64,000 nt of DNA from Rhizophagus clarus (taxonomy: Eukaryota; Glomeromycota; Glomeromycetes; Glomerales; Glomeraceae). The translations under genes and the position numbers were made by a program. The DNA lies in contig BLAL01000338.1 in assembly GCA_015698045.1 (NCBI GenBank), forward strand, positions 496,001 through 560,000. Reading direction: 5' to 3'. Numbering within the stretch: position 1 is the stretch's first letter; every line of letters starts with the position of its first letter. Of the stretch, positions 11,661-22,340 are shown piece after piece. The notes under the pieces were generated by a model. That model was not told the DNA's origin. It saw only the letters and a program-made list of their open reading frames with translations, and made no database searches.

Positions 11661-12125
11661 TTGAAAAATCGTATTTTGACAAACTTTTTTGTAGCCCTTA
11701 TGATATTTATCATCTTCATTAATAATTACTTTAATGTTAATGCTGATACAATTATCAAAGCAATGTTAAAATTAGATAACATTAATAATAAAAAATTGGT
11801 AGCTCGACAAACTACACCCAAAGAATTTAGTTGTGAATCTGTCTCCACCAAAATTCGAAAAGTTACTAATTCTGATATTGAGGTATAGTGTGGCCTGCCG
11901 TAAGTAATAATTACGGCATTTTGGATTACGATACGATTACAACTTGGGTTGCAACCTATTACAACCATTACGACATCAATTTTTTCATATATGAAAATTA
12001 CGGCATATAGTACTTACGACTTACACCAATTACGTTACAACCTATTACAACCGCTACAACCTATTACGGCAGGCAACACTATTGAGGTACCTGAATTACA
12101 GAATATTTTATAAAATGTAACGTTA
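11661..12125 (+). pseudogene. Six-cysteine GPI family, copy 3, dead
   Basis: The reading frame from about 11664 aligns with the family N-terminus (KNRILTNFFVALMIFI, NVNADTIIKAM, NNKKLVARQT, EFSCES, NSDIEV). The start codon is gone: the AACCATG of the other copies is deleted, leaving CTTGAAAAATC. After DIEV a 196-bp MITE interrupts the frame. Past the insertion, TTGAGGTACCTGAATTACAG resumes the family sequence, then a stop appears and only about 40 recognisable bases remain before 3' flanking sequence. The central and C-terminal coding parts are lost. Lesions: start loss, insertion, nonsense, deletion. Confidence 0.85.
11886..12081. mobile_element. hAT-type MITE inserted in copy 3
   Basis: Terminal inverted repeats TAGTGTGGCCTGCCGTAA (left) and TAGTGTTGCCTGCCGTAA (right, inverted). 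The exact 8-bp duplication TTGAGGTA lies at 11878-11885 and 12082-12089. The inside holds repeated TTACGGC, GATTAC and CAACCTATTACAACC motifs. It is 196 bp long with no coding capacity. The duplication falls within family coding sequence, so the empty site can be read directly. Confidence 0.93.
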
Positions 12126-12837
12126 ATGTTATCGTTTTAACTATATGACGTAATTCTATAACAATCCGTAAATAGAAATGCTTGTTATATTAAAAAAATC
12201 TGCGAATCAGAAGTTACACAATTAAAATTATTTTATGCGGGGTGATCCAATTTTTTTTTAACTATGTCTGATATTAGCTAGTAGTAAGAACATGTGATTG
12301 ATGTGAATGACATATGACCATATTGTGGACCAAAAATACGAAGATATAAATCGTAAATTATAGGTATAAAAATACCTATGAGATATAATTGCTCCATGCA
12401 TTAAAAAACTTTGCATCAAAAAACATAATAGTTGACAAAGGACTATTTATATCAATTTAGTTAATACAAATTTAAATAAAATCAATTTTGGTTAATTTTG
12501 ACTTTCATGTTTAGATTTTCAGTATAAAAAAAAAAAAGAATATAAAAAATTAAACAATTTGTTTAACATATATTTAGAATAACATCTAAATCGGATCTTA
12601 TTTAGTGAATTTAATTTAAATATCTTGAAAAAGAGCGATAGATTGTTGCTTTGTATATTATTAAATTTTCAGATGAATTCTCTTCATTCATTTTTGTGGT
12701 GAAAATAACTATTAGCTAATATATTGTATAATCAAATATCAATTTTAGGACATTTTTACAGAATAGATAGAACAAATGAGAAAAAAAATAGTTATTATTA
12801 TGGAATAAAATTAAATAAAACGTATGTTTTATGATTA

Positions 12838-13545
12838 AAAGTTGCCTGTTGTAACGGCATTTTGGATTACAACTTGAGTTGCAATCCTAATTACCACTAC
12901 GGCTTAAATTTGTAATGTGCGTATTAAAGTTATAATACGTATTATAATTATGCTGTAACTGTAATTAAGCTGTAAATAGGCAAATAACTGAAATGCAATC
13001 ATAAAAATTATGATAAAAACAGTTCAAAAAAAAGTCTGGCTTTTGATTATAAACAAGAAGAAACAAAATTTGTGTTAGCTTATTTAAAACAATCAAAAAA
13101 AGCCTTTTTAAGAAAAAAAAATAAGAATCTTAGATGAATATTAGTTACGTTTTCGAAATCTGATTATCAAAGAAAACGCCACCATTTGAAATTACTCATA
13201 AAGTTAAAAAGGTTCAAAACTGTCATTATGAAAAGAAGAAAATTTGATTGTGTTCTTAAGTAAAAAAGAAACAGTCCTTGTCATGTATGACACTATGACC
13301 CAAAAGAAGTGAGAAAAGCGAAATTAACATAAAGAAAACAAATAAAATTTACAAGTGTAATAAAAAAATGATACTTAATATTCAATCTGAGATAAGGCTA
13401 AAAATAAATTTAAAAAATAAAATGAATTGCAATTTCGGATTAGCAAAATTGCGAATAATTGCGGTATTGGATACGTCAAAACTTGCAATAAACGACGTTA
13501 TTAATAATAATTACAACTATTACGTCATGTAACAATTGTAACATG
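12838..13545. mobile_element. Diverged larger relative of the 11886 MITE
   Basis: The left part, GTTGCCTGTTGTAACGGCAT then TTTGGATTACAACTTGAG, aligns with the left half of the 196-bp MITE. The right end ATTGTAACATGCAAC is its rough inverse. Outside it, sequence of the duplicated promoter unit continues (AATTAAATAAAACG on the left; GGGTAATTTTAAGAATGCAA on the right), so about 700 bp was inserted there. No clean target duplication is visible; boundaries are approximate. Confidence 0.55.
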
Positions 13546-14014
13546 CAACAGAAATTGGGTAATTTTAAGAATGCAATGTTGTTTACAGTTTCCAGACATT
13601 TTTCTTTTTAGAGATACGGAAAATTCGATATCGATCGTTACCGAACACAAATATATAAATTTTTTTTTGAAAGATTTAGCGTTCGTTACACAATCGCCAT
13701 TGATAATTATCACGATCCAATATGTTTGATGATAAATTATATTATTGCATTAGATGTGACAAATAGATAGATGATCATTTCGTGAATTTTTTCGTTTCAT
13801 TCTTTTTTTTTTTTAAAAAAAAAAGAAATTCGAAAGAACTGTGCAAAAAAAGAAAATACATTTGCGAATTAATTATTATATTCGTATCACTTCAATAATA
13901 TTTGCATTCAAAACGGTTTAGGGGTTTCGTGTGACAATTCACTTTTATAAAAACGCACTTTTTTTTTTACTTTTTTTTTATTGCAATTTTCCTAATTTTT
14001 TCAACTATTCAACC
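13546..14014 (+). promoter_or_regulatory. Proximal promoter of copy 4
   Basis: Family blocks: GATACGGAAAATTCGATATC (about 13613), AGCGTTCGTTACAC (13678), ATTATCACGATC, TTCGTATCACTTCAATAATA (about 13881) and AACGGTTTAGGGGTTTCGTG (13912-13931). A TATAAAAACGC box lies at about 13945, roughly 70 bases before the ATG, the same spacing as in copy 2. Confidence 0.6.
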
Positions 14015-14695
14015 ATGAGAAATCATATTTTGACAACCCTTTTCGTAGTGATTACGATATTTATCATCTTCATTAATAGTAATGCTGAAGCAAGTATCAA
14101 AGCAATGCTAAAAGCAGATATTAATGATAAAAAATTGGTGGCTCGACAAACTATACCCGAGAAATTAAGATGTGATCATTACCCTGTCGAAAAACTTCGT
14201 AAATCTAATGATTCTGATATTGATGTGCCTAAAGATACAATTTTTGCAAGATTCATTATAGAATGTAATGTTAAATCAGTAAAAGTTTCCGTTGCCAACT
14301 ATTCATTAGAGAAATTCGATACAAATGGTCAATGGGTTGGTATGATGGGTGCTTCTACAAAACAATTGGGAAATAAAGGAGTTCCTAAAAATATTGGTTC
14401 ATTTATTATCGATAGTTTTTTACTCAGTGCGAATCCTTCTGAATGCCTTAATGCACCAAATTATAGAACTGGAATTCTGGCCAAGGCCAATATGTGCTTT
14501 TCTTATGACATACCAAAAGAGTATACAATACCATTGTTTTCACAACCATGTGCAAGAGTTACAAATACTGTAACAGATTGTCCTCCTAACTCTCCAGGAA
14601 AAAATACTAGTAAAAATTCTTCTTCTTCTTCTTCCTCTTTTTCCCCACTTAGCTTCCTCTTTTCTATTCTATTATTTTTTCACTTTTTTTTATGA
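14015..14695 (+). CDS. Secreted six-cysteine GPI-anchored family protein, copy 4
   Basis: A 226-residue intronless protein. The ATG at 14015 aligns with the starts of copies 1 and 2; an open frame continues upstream without a conserved Met. Signal peptide MRNHILTTLFVV...NSNA, then NDKKLVARQT. All six family cysteines are kept (LRC, IEC, PSEC, NMC, QPC, TDC) with SFLLSANPSECLNAP. The Pro-rich linker is nearly gone: DCPPNSPG leads straight into NTSKN, a Ser run and the hydrophobic GPI-type tail. This is therefore the short-stalk member. ATGAAATAAATT near 14894 may be the poly(A) signal. Confidence 0.87.
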   Translation: MRNHILTTLFVVITIFIIFINSNAEASIKAMLKADINDKKLVARQTIPEKLRCDHYPVEKLRKSNDSDIDVPKDTIFARFIIECNVKSVKVSVANYSLEKFDTNGQWVGMMGASTKQLGNKGVPKNIGSFIIDSFLLSANPSECLNAPNYRTGILAKANMCFSYDIPKEYTIPLFSQPCARVTNTVTDCPPNSPGKNTSKNSSSSSSSFSPLSFLFSILLFFHFFL

Positions 14696-16818
14696 TATGA
14701 AATTTATTCTCTATATAATTATATTTAACATATCGTCTATGTCAATTTTTAAAGTACTTTTATAATAATTAAATTATATAATGCGATATTATATAAATTA
14801 TCATTATATAAATTATCTATTAACTAAATATATTTTAATTTACAATACTTTATATTAATACATGAACCCTTATTCATGTTAATTATTTATTATATATGAA
14901 ATAAATTTCCAGTTTCACGATAAAAGTATCAAGTAGTATTCTCCAAATTATAAAGAATTCGTATTATTTATTCACATTATCGTATCGTGCAATATTCATA
15001 CGGCATTTTCTAGATAATTATTGCAGATTGAAATATATATTATCACTAACGATCAAACCTTCAAAGTTTTATTAAACACAGAACGTCTGGAATATTTATT
15101 ATCACTTGATCGAATGCATTTAGATCTGAGGTTGATAAATAAACTTTTTAATTTTAATTAATGGCAAGTTTAGTTTTGTCCTTTTAATTTTAAATATTTT
15201 ATCGACTAATATAAAGTAATATCATTTTACTCAAAGTGATGAAATAGGTATCGGGATAGTACACTTTAAATTGAGTTCAATGCATAATAATATATACGAT
15301 ATAATTTTTACGCAACTTAAAATAAATTTATTGAAATAATACGGCTAAAATAGTCTTGAAAATGCAATATTTTTTTGTTTAAAGTGCATTGTATCGTATC
15401 ATTTACTATGAAATATATGGTTTATACCTAGAGAAATACTAAATTTGGCATGAATTTGACCTCTTCATTTAACGCTCTCCTATCTCTTCCTTATTCGAAA
15501 ATATGGCGCTTGCCGATTACGGCTGATGAATGATCATACCAATTTATATGATGTCATGATATATTTATTGACGTAATAGATAGATTTTATTTGATTTCGA
15601 TTAATTATAAGTGTGTGATTAATTATTTGCAGTGATTTTGTTCTAAAAAGAATATTGCTTTGCCGCCCTTTGCGTATTTAATGCAAGCGTAGATGTATAT
15701 GTAATTTTTTTTTTTTTTTGGAAAAAAAAGACAACTCCGTTGCGCCATCATGCGTATTGTGTTTGACAAACGACATCGACAAAGAAAGAAAAGCAATATA
15801 CTATATTTATCTCATTCTTATATTTATCGATAAGGTCGTATTGGAAATTCGAATATGGATGCTAGCTAACTTATTGTTTTTTTCTTAGGAAAAAACTTCA
15901 TATGGATTAAAAATTTTTTTTCTTTTAGTAATAAAAATATACTGTACGTGAAAAAGAAAAAATTGTTTGTTATTTTGGTCTGCATTATGAAAATCTTAGC
16001 CGCAGAAAGCTTATAGTGCCTAAATAAATTTATATTAAATAAGTTGAATAAGCTAATCTTTTTTTTTATGAACCGGTTGTCAAATTTCACATGATTTTTT
16101 AAATTCTAAATTTAATTGTTTTATCGAAAAATCTTTTATAAAAAATCGTATTGTTATCATTAAAAAATTAAACCATTCAGACTTTTCCTTTTCTAACTTG
16201 ATGATCTATTTTTCTGTCTAACGTTGCATTATTAAATTTCTTTGAAACATTCAAGTTTTCCTTTTCTAGTTGGTTTTTTTTCATTTTTATTTACCTAAAT
16301 TTGTCTTTCAAAGTTACTTTGTGGACTTTCCAAATTTGGATTGATTTGAATCATTATTCATTAATTATCCCTAAAAAGTTGTTATCCCCTTTCATCCCGT
16401 ACATTGTAATTATTCCAAAATAGTCTTTTATTTCTTTCATTTACATGTCCGTTTTGAAAGAGTATACAACTCTTTTTATAGCTGTATTATGAACTATCCG
16501 AATATGTGTAAAAAAAATCCTTAAATACATCAAGATTTCTCGTAAAATTTCACTTTTCACAGACAAAATTCTTGTTTTTTGCAGTACTCAGTAATACCTG
16601 GACTTTGAGCATAAACGATTATCAGAATAAACGATTTTTTTGGAATGGTAAGTTTTAATTCTCAACAATAGCACATTCGCTAATTCCATACTTCCAGGCT
16701 CACCACGTTCGAAAATAGAAAGCTCTTTGCGCTGGGCGGCCATGTTTGTAGGGAGTAGTTTTTTTCAGATGGACAAAACATATTTTAAAAGAAAATGCTT
16801 TAGGGAATGTAGGAAAAA
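14696..16818. other. Intergenic, no gene seen
   Basis: AT-rich. The 16100-16340 part (TTTCCTTTTCTA, TTTTCATTTTTATTTAC) loosely resembles 19740-20100, perhaps an old repeat. Open frames in this interval are low-complexity. Confidence 0.4.
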
Positions 16819-16838
16819 AAAATGGCGCAAAATTTATT

Positions 16839-17755
16839 TTTTTTTTTTTTTTTTTTTTTTAAGACCAATAATGCATTTTTATTAATGAAGATCGTAAAAA
16901 TTAATTATCGCTATGCAATACATCAATATAAATACCTATAGATCAAACACTAAAGTATGTATCTATATAATTGGACTATCTAGTCTAAGAGAACAAAAAA
17001 AAAAAAAAAAAAAAAAACTAACCTAAATCGTCCTAAAAAATAGTGTTAGTAGGGGCAGTATTGTTCGGATATCTTCTAAAAAACATAATCGTCCGTTAAT
17101 TTAACTAACTATACTATTAATAATTGGATATTATAGGATAAAAGATGTTTCATCTTCGGAATGGCCTTGAATTCGGAAGGTAGGTAGAATTTTCCTGCCG
17201 CGTTTCGATACCGTCTCCATGAGCAATCCTCTATCATCATACATCTTCTTAAAAAACCGCGTAGTTAGTTATCGGATACCAACTTCTTCAAAAGGTCCAC
17301 TAAAGTATTGAAGACGTCGGTAAAACCCTTCGACCTGTTATTTTTGTGCTTTTTCGAATTTCTGGTTGGGTTCTGACCATGAGGTCTATGTTGCGAACTG
17401 CTCATTTTTTTTGACGACGATGCCGTGAGTGAAATCGACGCGTTTTTTGTTGCCTAATGGGGGTCTCCACGGGATCATGTATATGTTGTGTTTTCGATGT
17501 CGGACGATTTCAGCAGTGAAACAGCATATCTGTATGCCTTTCGAAGAATACAATCAACTGTCTTTCCCCCTTCGGGGATTTTATAGCTTTATAAGCTTTT
17601 ATCGAGTATTAGCTAGAAATTCCGATTGCTTGTTTCGGTCCACCAGGTGTTGAGTATGCTGGAATTCCGGACAATTACAGAATCTTTCGCGATTTTTGCG
17701 TTCTTTTAGCGACCAGTCTCCTGGGAACCATCGGATAGGTAGTGTGTCGAGCGTG
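16839..17755 (-). mobile_element. Retroposed ORF1-only LINE fragment (half-LINE) with 20-bp target duplication
   Basis: Read on the minus strand, the element starts at 17755 and ends in a poly(A) tail (the T-run at 16839-16860). It is bounded by a perfect 20-bp direct repeat, AAAATGGCGCAAAATTTATT, at 16819-16838 and 17756-17775, the signature of target-primed reverse transcription. Its 5' part encodes ORF1-like sequence: LDTLPIRWFPGDWSLKER in one frame, KAYKAIKSPKGERQLIVFFE in another, and a final piece ending in TDVFNTLVDLLKKLVSDN plus a stop. No reverse transcriptase lies between this end and the tail, unlike a complete LINE. An A-run of about 23 is also inside (T-run on the element's sense strand). 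Frameshifts in ORF1 show it is dead. Confidence 0.82.
17290..17746 (-). pseudogene. ORF1 (gag-like) remnant of the retroelement
   Basis: Three pieces in different frames join into one ORF1-type C-terminus: LDTLPIRWFPGDWSLKERKN (about 17746 down), KAYKAIKSPKGERQLIVFFE, and a basic Ser/Asn/Lys-rich region ending KKLVSDN. I recall RWFPG-x-W-x-LK-x-R in abundant transposon-linked proteins of Rhizophagus; that link is from memory, not from a search. Confidence 0.6.
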
Positions 17756-17775
17756 AAAATGGCGCAAAATTTATT

Positions 17776-18450
17776 AGGCCGTTATGTAAATAAAACTAAA
17801 TTGATAATGATTGGCAAAATCAATCGTTGATCGTCACCACTGTATTTTATTAATTTATTTACAACTTGATGATAGAAAAATTTATCGAGTTACTTGTGAA
17901 GTGGTTTCATACTTTTGTTTCGTACTTTTGTATAATTACGTGTGCATTACTTCAATGGCGATAATCCGCTCATTGTATAAATCCATTCCAGAGGTAAAAT
18001 TTTCATGTGTGTGTTACATACTGAACAACCAAAAATAGGACAAAAAATTTTTTCATTCACCTATTTCTATATTACTTTCATGTCTTTTTGACTTCATTGT
18101 ACTGTTACATGTTTGAAAATGGCAATAATAAAATACTTTAAATTTCATACCAAAGTTATTGTTTAGTCTTTATAGTAACATATCAAACGATTTCATATTT
18201 CTTTTAAAATACTTGATATAGATGTTGATTATAAATTCAAAAATGGTAATTTTAACAAAGAATATTATACTGTGTCATCCGTATATAGGGTAGATATGTC
18301 TTCATTCATTAAATACTTGATTTAACTTTATAGTTGGATAGTAATAATTTATATAAAATAGAGGAGAAAGAAACCCTCAAAAAAAAAAAAGCAATAACAA
18401 AAAAGAAATTAAATATAAAATTTACAAATCCAACACCGTTTAAAAAAAAA
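17776..18450 (+). promoter_or_regulatory. Upstream region of N/Q-rich pair A, first copy
   Basis: The stretch 18046-18160 (TTTCATTCACCTATTT, ACTTTCATGTCTTTT, GCAATAATAAAATACTT) matches 23100-23190 upstream of the second copy, so the pair was duplicated with its 5' flank. The region just before the ATG is A-rich (18379-18450). Confidence 0.5.
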
Positions 18451-18882
18451 ATGGATCCTAACACTTTTAGTAATATCGATAATTCAAGATTCGTCGGTAA
18501 TGGTTATTATAATTCACAACCACCAACTGCGCAAAATATTAACGTGAATGCTATTCCCAACTACAATAATGATTCTGTATTATACAATAACAATGCCTTT
18601 CCGTCACAACATGTAAATACAAACATGTTTTCTGATAAAACCAATTCGCAATTCCACCCTATGTCGTACACACCGCAGAACGTTAGTCATGTTGATCGGA
18701 TTTCGCCGCATCATATGGGATATACATCTGGAAATACATTTGGAAGTACTTCTCTTCCAGTTGTCTCTCAAACGGAATTCGAGATTCCCGGGTTTAAAAT
18801 TAAAATTATCGTTGAACCTATTTCTTATCAACAAGTTCAACAACCTTTGATTGGCAATAATATTAGCAAAAATCCATTTTAA
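18451..18882 (+). CDS. N/Q-rich protein with FEIPGFK core, pair A copy 1
   Basis: A 143-residue intronless protein of unknown function. The start at ATG 18451 is chosen because MDPNTFSNIDNSRFVGNGY aligns with the start of the second copy (MDSNFPNSIDNSGFSGNGY); the longer upstream frame is A-rich and starts on TTG. Most of the protein is a disordered-looking Asn, Gln, Ser, Pro and Tyr sequence. Near residues 110-121 is a compact hydrophobic element, FEIPGFKIKIIV, related to elements in the proteins at 23534, 34339 and 49556. It ends in a Gln/Asn-rich tail. There is no signal peptide or membrane segment. It could be a prion-like or low-complexity regulatory protein. AATTAAATAAAT near 19058 is a likely poly(A) signal. 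Confidence 0.72.
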   Translation: MDPNTFSNIDNSRFVGNGYYNSQPPTAQNINVNAIPNYNNDSVLYNNNAFPSQHVNTNMFSDKTNSQFHPMSYTPQNVSHVDRISPHHMGYTSGNTFGSTSLPVVSQTEFEIPGFKIKIIVEPISYQQVQQPLIGNNISKNPF

Positions 18883-20330
18883 CGACAACAAACTTTCGAA
18901 CTTTTTAATTACTTTCTTTTGTATTAAACTTAGAAATTCTTATACATAGTTTTTACTTTTAGAATTTGTTTTTTTTTTCTATTTTTGTATCATAGATTTT
19001 ATTTCATGTGTACAATATTAGAATGAAACATATTTGATTGTTCTGAATTACTTTCGAATTAAATAAATATCAATTTTAAGAAAATATTTTATGTACAGGA
19101 GTACAGTATGTCTTTTTAAAGTGTTCTTATAAAGAATGACCAGTTTTGTGAATTTATCAAAACCGTTAACGTACCTTGGAAAATATGAACTGTAACATAC
19201 AATCAAATTCAGAGAATACAAATTATCAACTTACTTATTTTACGATATGGAATTATCTACTTTCTACTGATTTCCGATATCCTTGTAATTTTAGTTTTGT
19301 TCACATATTTCGTTCACATATTATAAACTTATGTGAAATTGAAAAATTCGAGTTTTAGCGAATTATTGTCAGTTTAATAATTATTATAACAATATATTTT
19401 TTAATTTTTATATATTGCGACGCAGTTATTAATATGTCACGTGAATGACACATGACCATTAATGATACGTACAGTACGCAACTCTCAGAAACTCTTACAG
19501 CAGCAAAAGATTAAAGATAATCATTTTCTTGGTTTGGAATTCATTACAATAAATAATCAAAATCAAACAATAAAAATTATTTTACAAAATTAAAGTTAAA
19601 AATAAAAATAAAACGATCAAAAATTCAAAAAATTTGTACCACCCTTGTTGTACTGTACAATTAACTATATGATCATTCATTGATTATTCAAATGACACAA
19701 CGTTTTTTGGTATTTCCTTTACTTTTTGTTTAAACTAAAACACTCATTTTCATTTTTCATTTACATATTACTATTTTTCTTCCATTAAAAAAGTTCTTTT
19801 TGAAAGAGCATTCCGATTTTTCTTCATTGAATAGATGATATTTTTGTAGGCTTTCACTGCATACTCAATAAGATTTCCATTTAATCATACTAGTATAATC
19901 ATGTTCATTTGCTCATTTGCTGATTAATTATTCTATTTTTCTTTCAACTTTTCATGTTACAATGAATCATTTTCATTTAATCCTTGATTTATTTGGAAAA
20001 TGTAAAAAGAGAAAATTGTTCAACATTCAGGATCTTCCATTTAATTTCTCCATTTAGTTCGGTTGTATGACTTTCCAAATTTCTTTCATTTACATATATG
20101 TATGGTCAATCATTTATGGATCACCTAAAAGAAGAGTTTTGTACGAATTTGAAAGAATAAAAATCCTTTGTTGTCAATGCTTTCAATTAAAATTAATATA
20201 GAAATTAAAAAAAAGAACAAAGTTTTATAAAATATTTATCCAATTATAATAAGTTTGTAGGTCAAATCAAATATATATATAAGTAGGAGTTCACAATTTT
20301 AGCTTTTCGTTTTAACATCTCGGAATTTCC
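18883..20330. other. Intergenic, no gene seen
   Basis: 3' flank of pair A copy 1, then AT-rich sequence. No conserved frame. Confidence 0.4.
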
Positions 20331-22340
20331 GCAGCAAATTTAATATACAAAATTGAAAATTAATATCAAACAAAAAGAAAATCATTACTACAAAGATGAA
20401 ATTAATAGATCTTCCAGTATACCAACATTAATCACTGCTGAAGTATTGATAGAATTTTAAGACATAATGTTCGTTGGTCAACTTGACGTGTGATATAAAT
20501 TGCGCTTCCACAATCTCCGCAAGCAATTTTACCCCATATTCGTTTCATTTACTTATTAGACAAAGGATATAAACAATTAGATAGTATGAATGAAACTCAC
20601 CCCTCCCCCCCCACAAAATATCTAAATAATACGTCGATTCTCGTCTCAAAACTCAAAAGATGCTTACGCCAAAACGGAATGGTTGCTAGTATGTTACGGA
20701 AAATCGCATGCGTTATTTCATGCTGTACGATTGGGAATTTGGGGAATTTCCCCATCAAACAATATTAAAATATCACATGCAATTCCACAAATCAGCGGAT
20801 ATACATGAGTAATATTTGAATAAAATATCCACGAAACTTTCCTCGTGATTAGTGTTTTATATACTGGGAAATTTATAAAAGAAGGACCCCATCAACACTA
20901 ATATATGCATTATGCAGATCGCCGGATATGGCATGACCGAAAATTAATTGAACTTAGAATAGAGCACAATTTAACGCGGATAGAGTTTGCGCTTTCTAAC
21001 AAAAAATTAAATCTCCCTGGGCAAGCAATTTACCCAATTTACCCATATTCATTTTCATTTATTAGATAAAGGATAAACAATTAGCTAGTATGAATGAAAC
21101 CCTACCTTCAATGATGTGGAATTATTTCATATTCTCACCGTAGGTATGCTGAGAAGGAATTTGAAAAATATTAAAGACGTTCATAATTTCCTCCAAGACC
21201 AAAAGAGTGTCAGCTAGATCGAAATAACTATCCACTTATTCATCATCAACTAATCCTGAAGAATATCCTTTCAAAAATGGATTCGGAAATAATATACAAC
21301 TTAATGTAAAGACCAAAAGATTTCTTATTCACTCGGACCTAGTGACTTGTGGAAACAAATTGGTTATTATGAGATTTATAATGAAATTTTTAAAAATGCA
21401 ACAATACTTCCAAATTTTGAATACGAGATTAGGTCGAACATTTACAAATGCGTCTAGCTTGTCGAAACTGGTCTATTATCAAAAGATGTCGTCAATTTAA
21501 TGTTTTGGACATGCAAGGAGCGTTTCTCATTCTATTCCCACCAGCCCAACATCCAATTGATCCTTTGAAATGATAATTTCACTAGGTTTCTCATTGAAGG
21601 ATAGAGATGTTTGAACATAGATTAGATAAAATTGGAAACATGACATCGTGGGACGCTTTCCTTGCAATTCGTTCAGTTATTCACTTGCTCTCAAGTTTTT
21701 TTAAACCTGAAGAGAAAGAAACTTAACTCTGCCTTCCAATATGGAGTTATTTCACTTTCGCCCTCACGAGATAAATTATGCTCCTGGCATGTTAAGAAAG
21801 AATTTAAAAGTTCGTTCCATTTCCTCCTATTCCTCCTAGGCCAAAAGCGTATCAATTAGATTTAAAATAATTATCCACATATTCATCAGCAACCAATTCC
21901 CGAGGAATATCCTTCCAGAAGATAATAGTCGCACTTCATATGTTTATTCACTTGCTCTTAAGTTTTTAAGAGAGGCTTTTAAACCTGAAAGATTATAAAC
22001 AATTTGTAAGACAAGTCGTTAAACAATATTTTATAGAAAAAAAAACGAACGATATTATGTTAAGAAGAAAATCTTTAAAAATATTGTCACCAAAAATTTA
22101 TCAATGTGTTCTTAAAACTTATAGGCAGGATTCATGGATTCAGAGTGTTTTGAGGATATCATCAGAATTTAAATTTACCTACCAAATTTAAATTTGGATC
22201 AAACTTCAACTTGTAGACGTGGTTCCATCATCTCAGTTTTCGATTCATATGTTAAAGAGAAAACACCATTTAAAGCCAAGGTATGCGGATTTATTACAAA
22301 AAGCAGCTGAAGGTGATTAGACCATTTTTTGAAGTCTTTC
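20331..22340. repeat. Diverged, partly tandem segments (possibly dead gene fragments)
   Basis: Several phrases recur out of order. TTTCATTTACTTATTAGACA and its neighbour AACAATTAG(A/C)TAGTATGAATGAAAC occur at about 20547-20596 and 21053-21100. TATTCACTTGCTCT(C/T)AAGTTTTT occurs at about 21678 and 21942. GA(G/A)GAATATCCTT occurs near 21259 and 21903. The base composition is slightly less AT-rich than its surroundings. This suggests an old duplicated gene broken by many indels, but I cannot name the family. No intact frame. Confidence 0.4.

Noticed and set aside
18334-18450. Lys-rich N-terminal extension of pair A copy 1
   Set aside because: Starts on TTG, is an A-rich leader, and the paralogue's conserved start aligns with ATG 18451.
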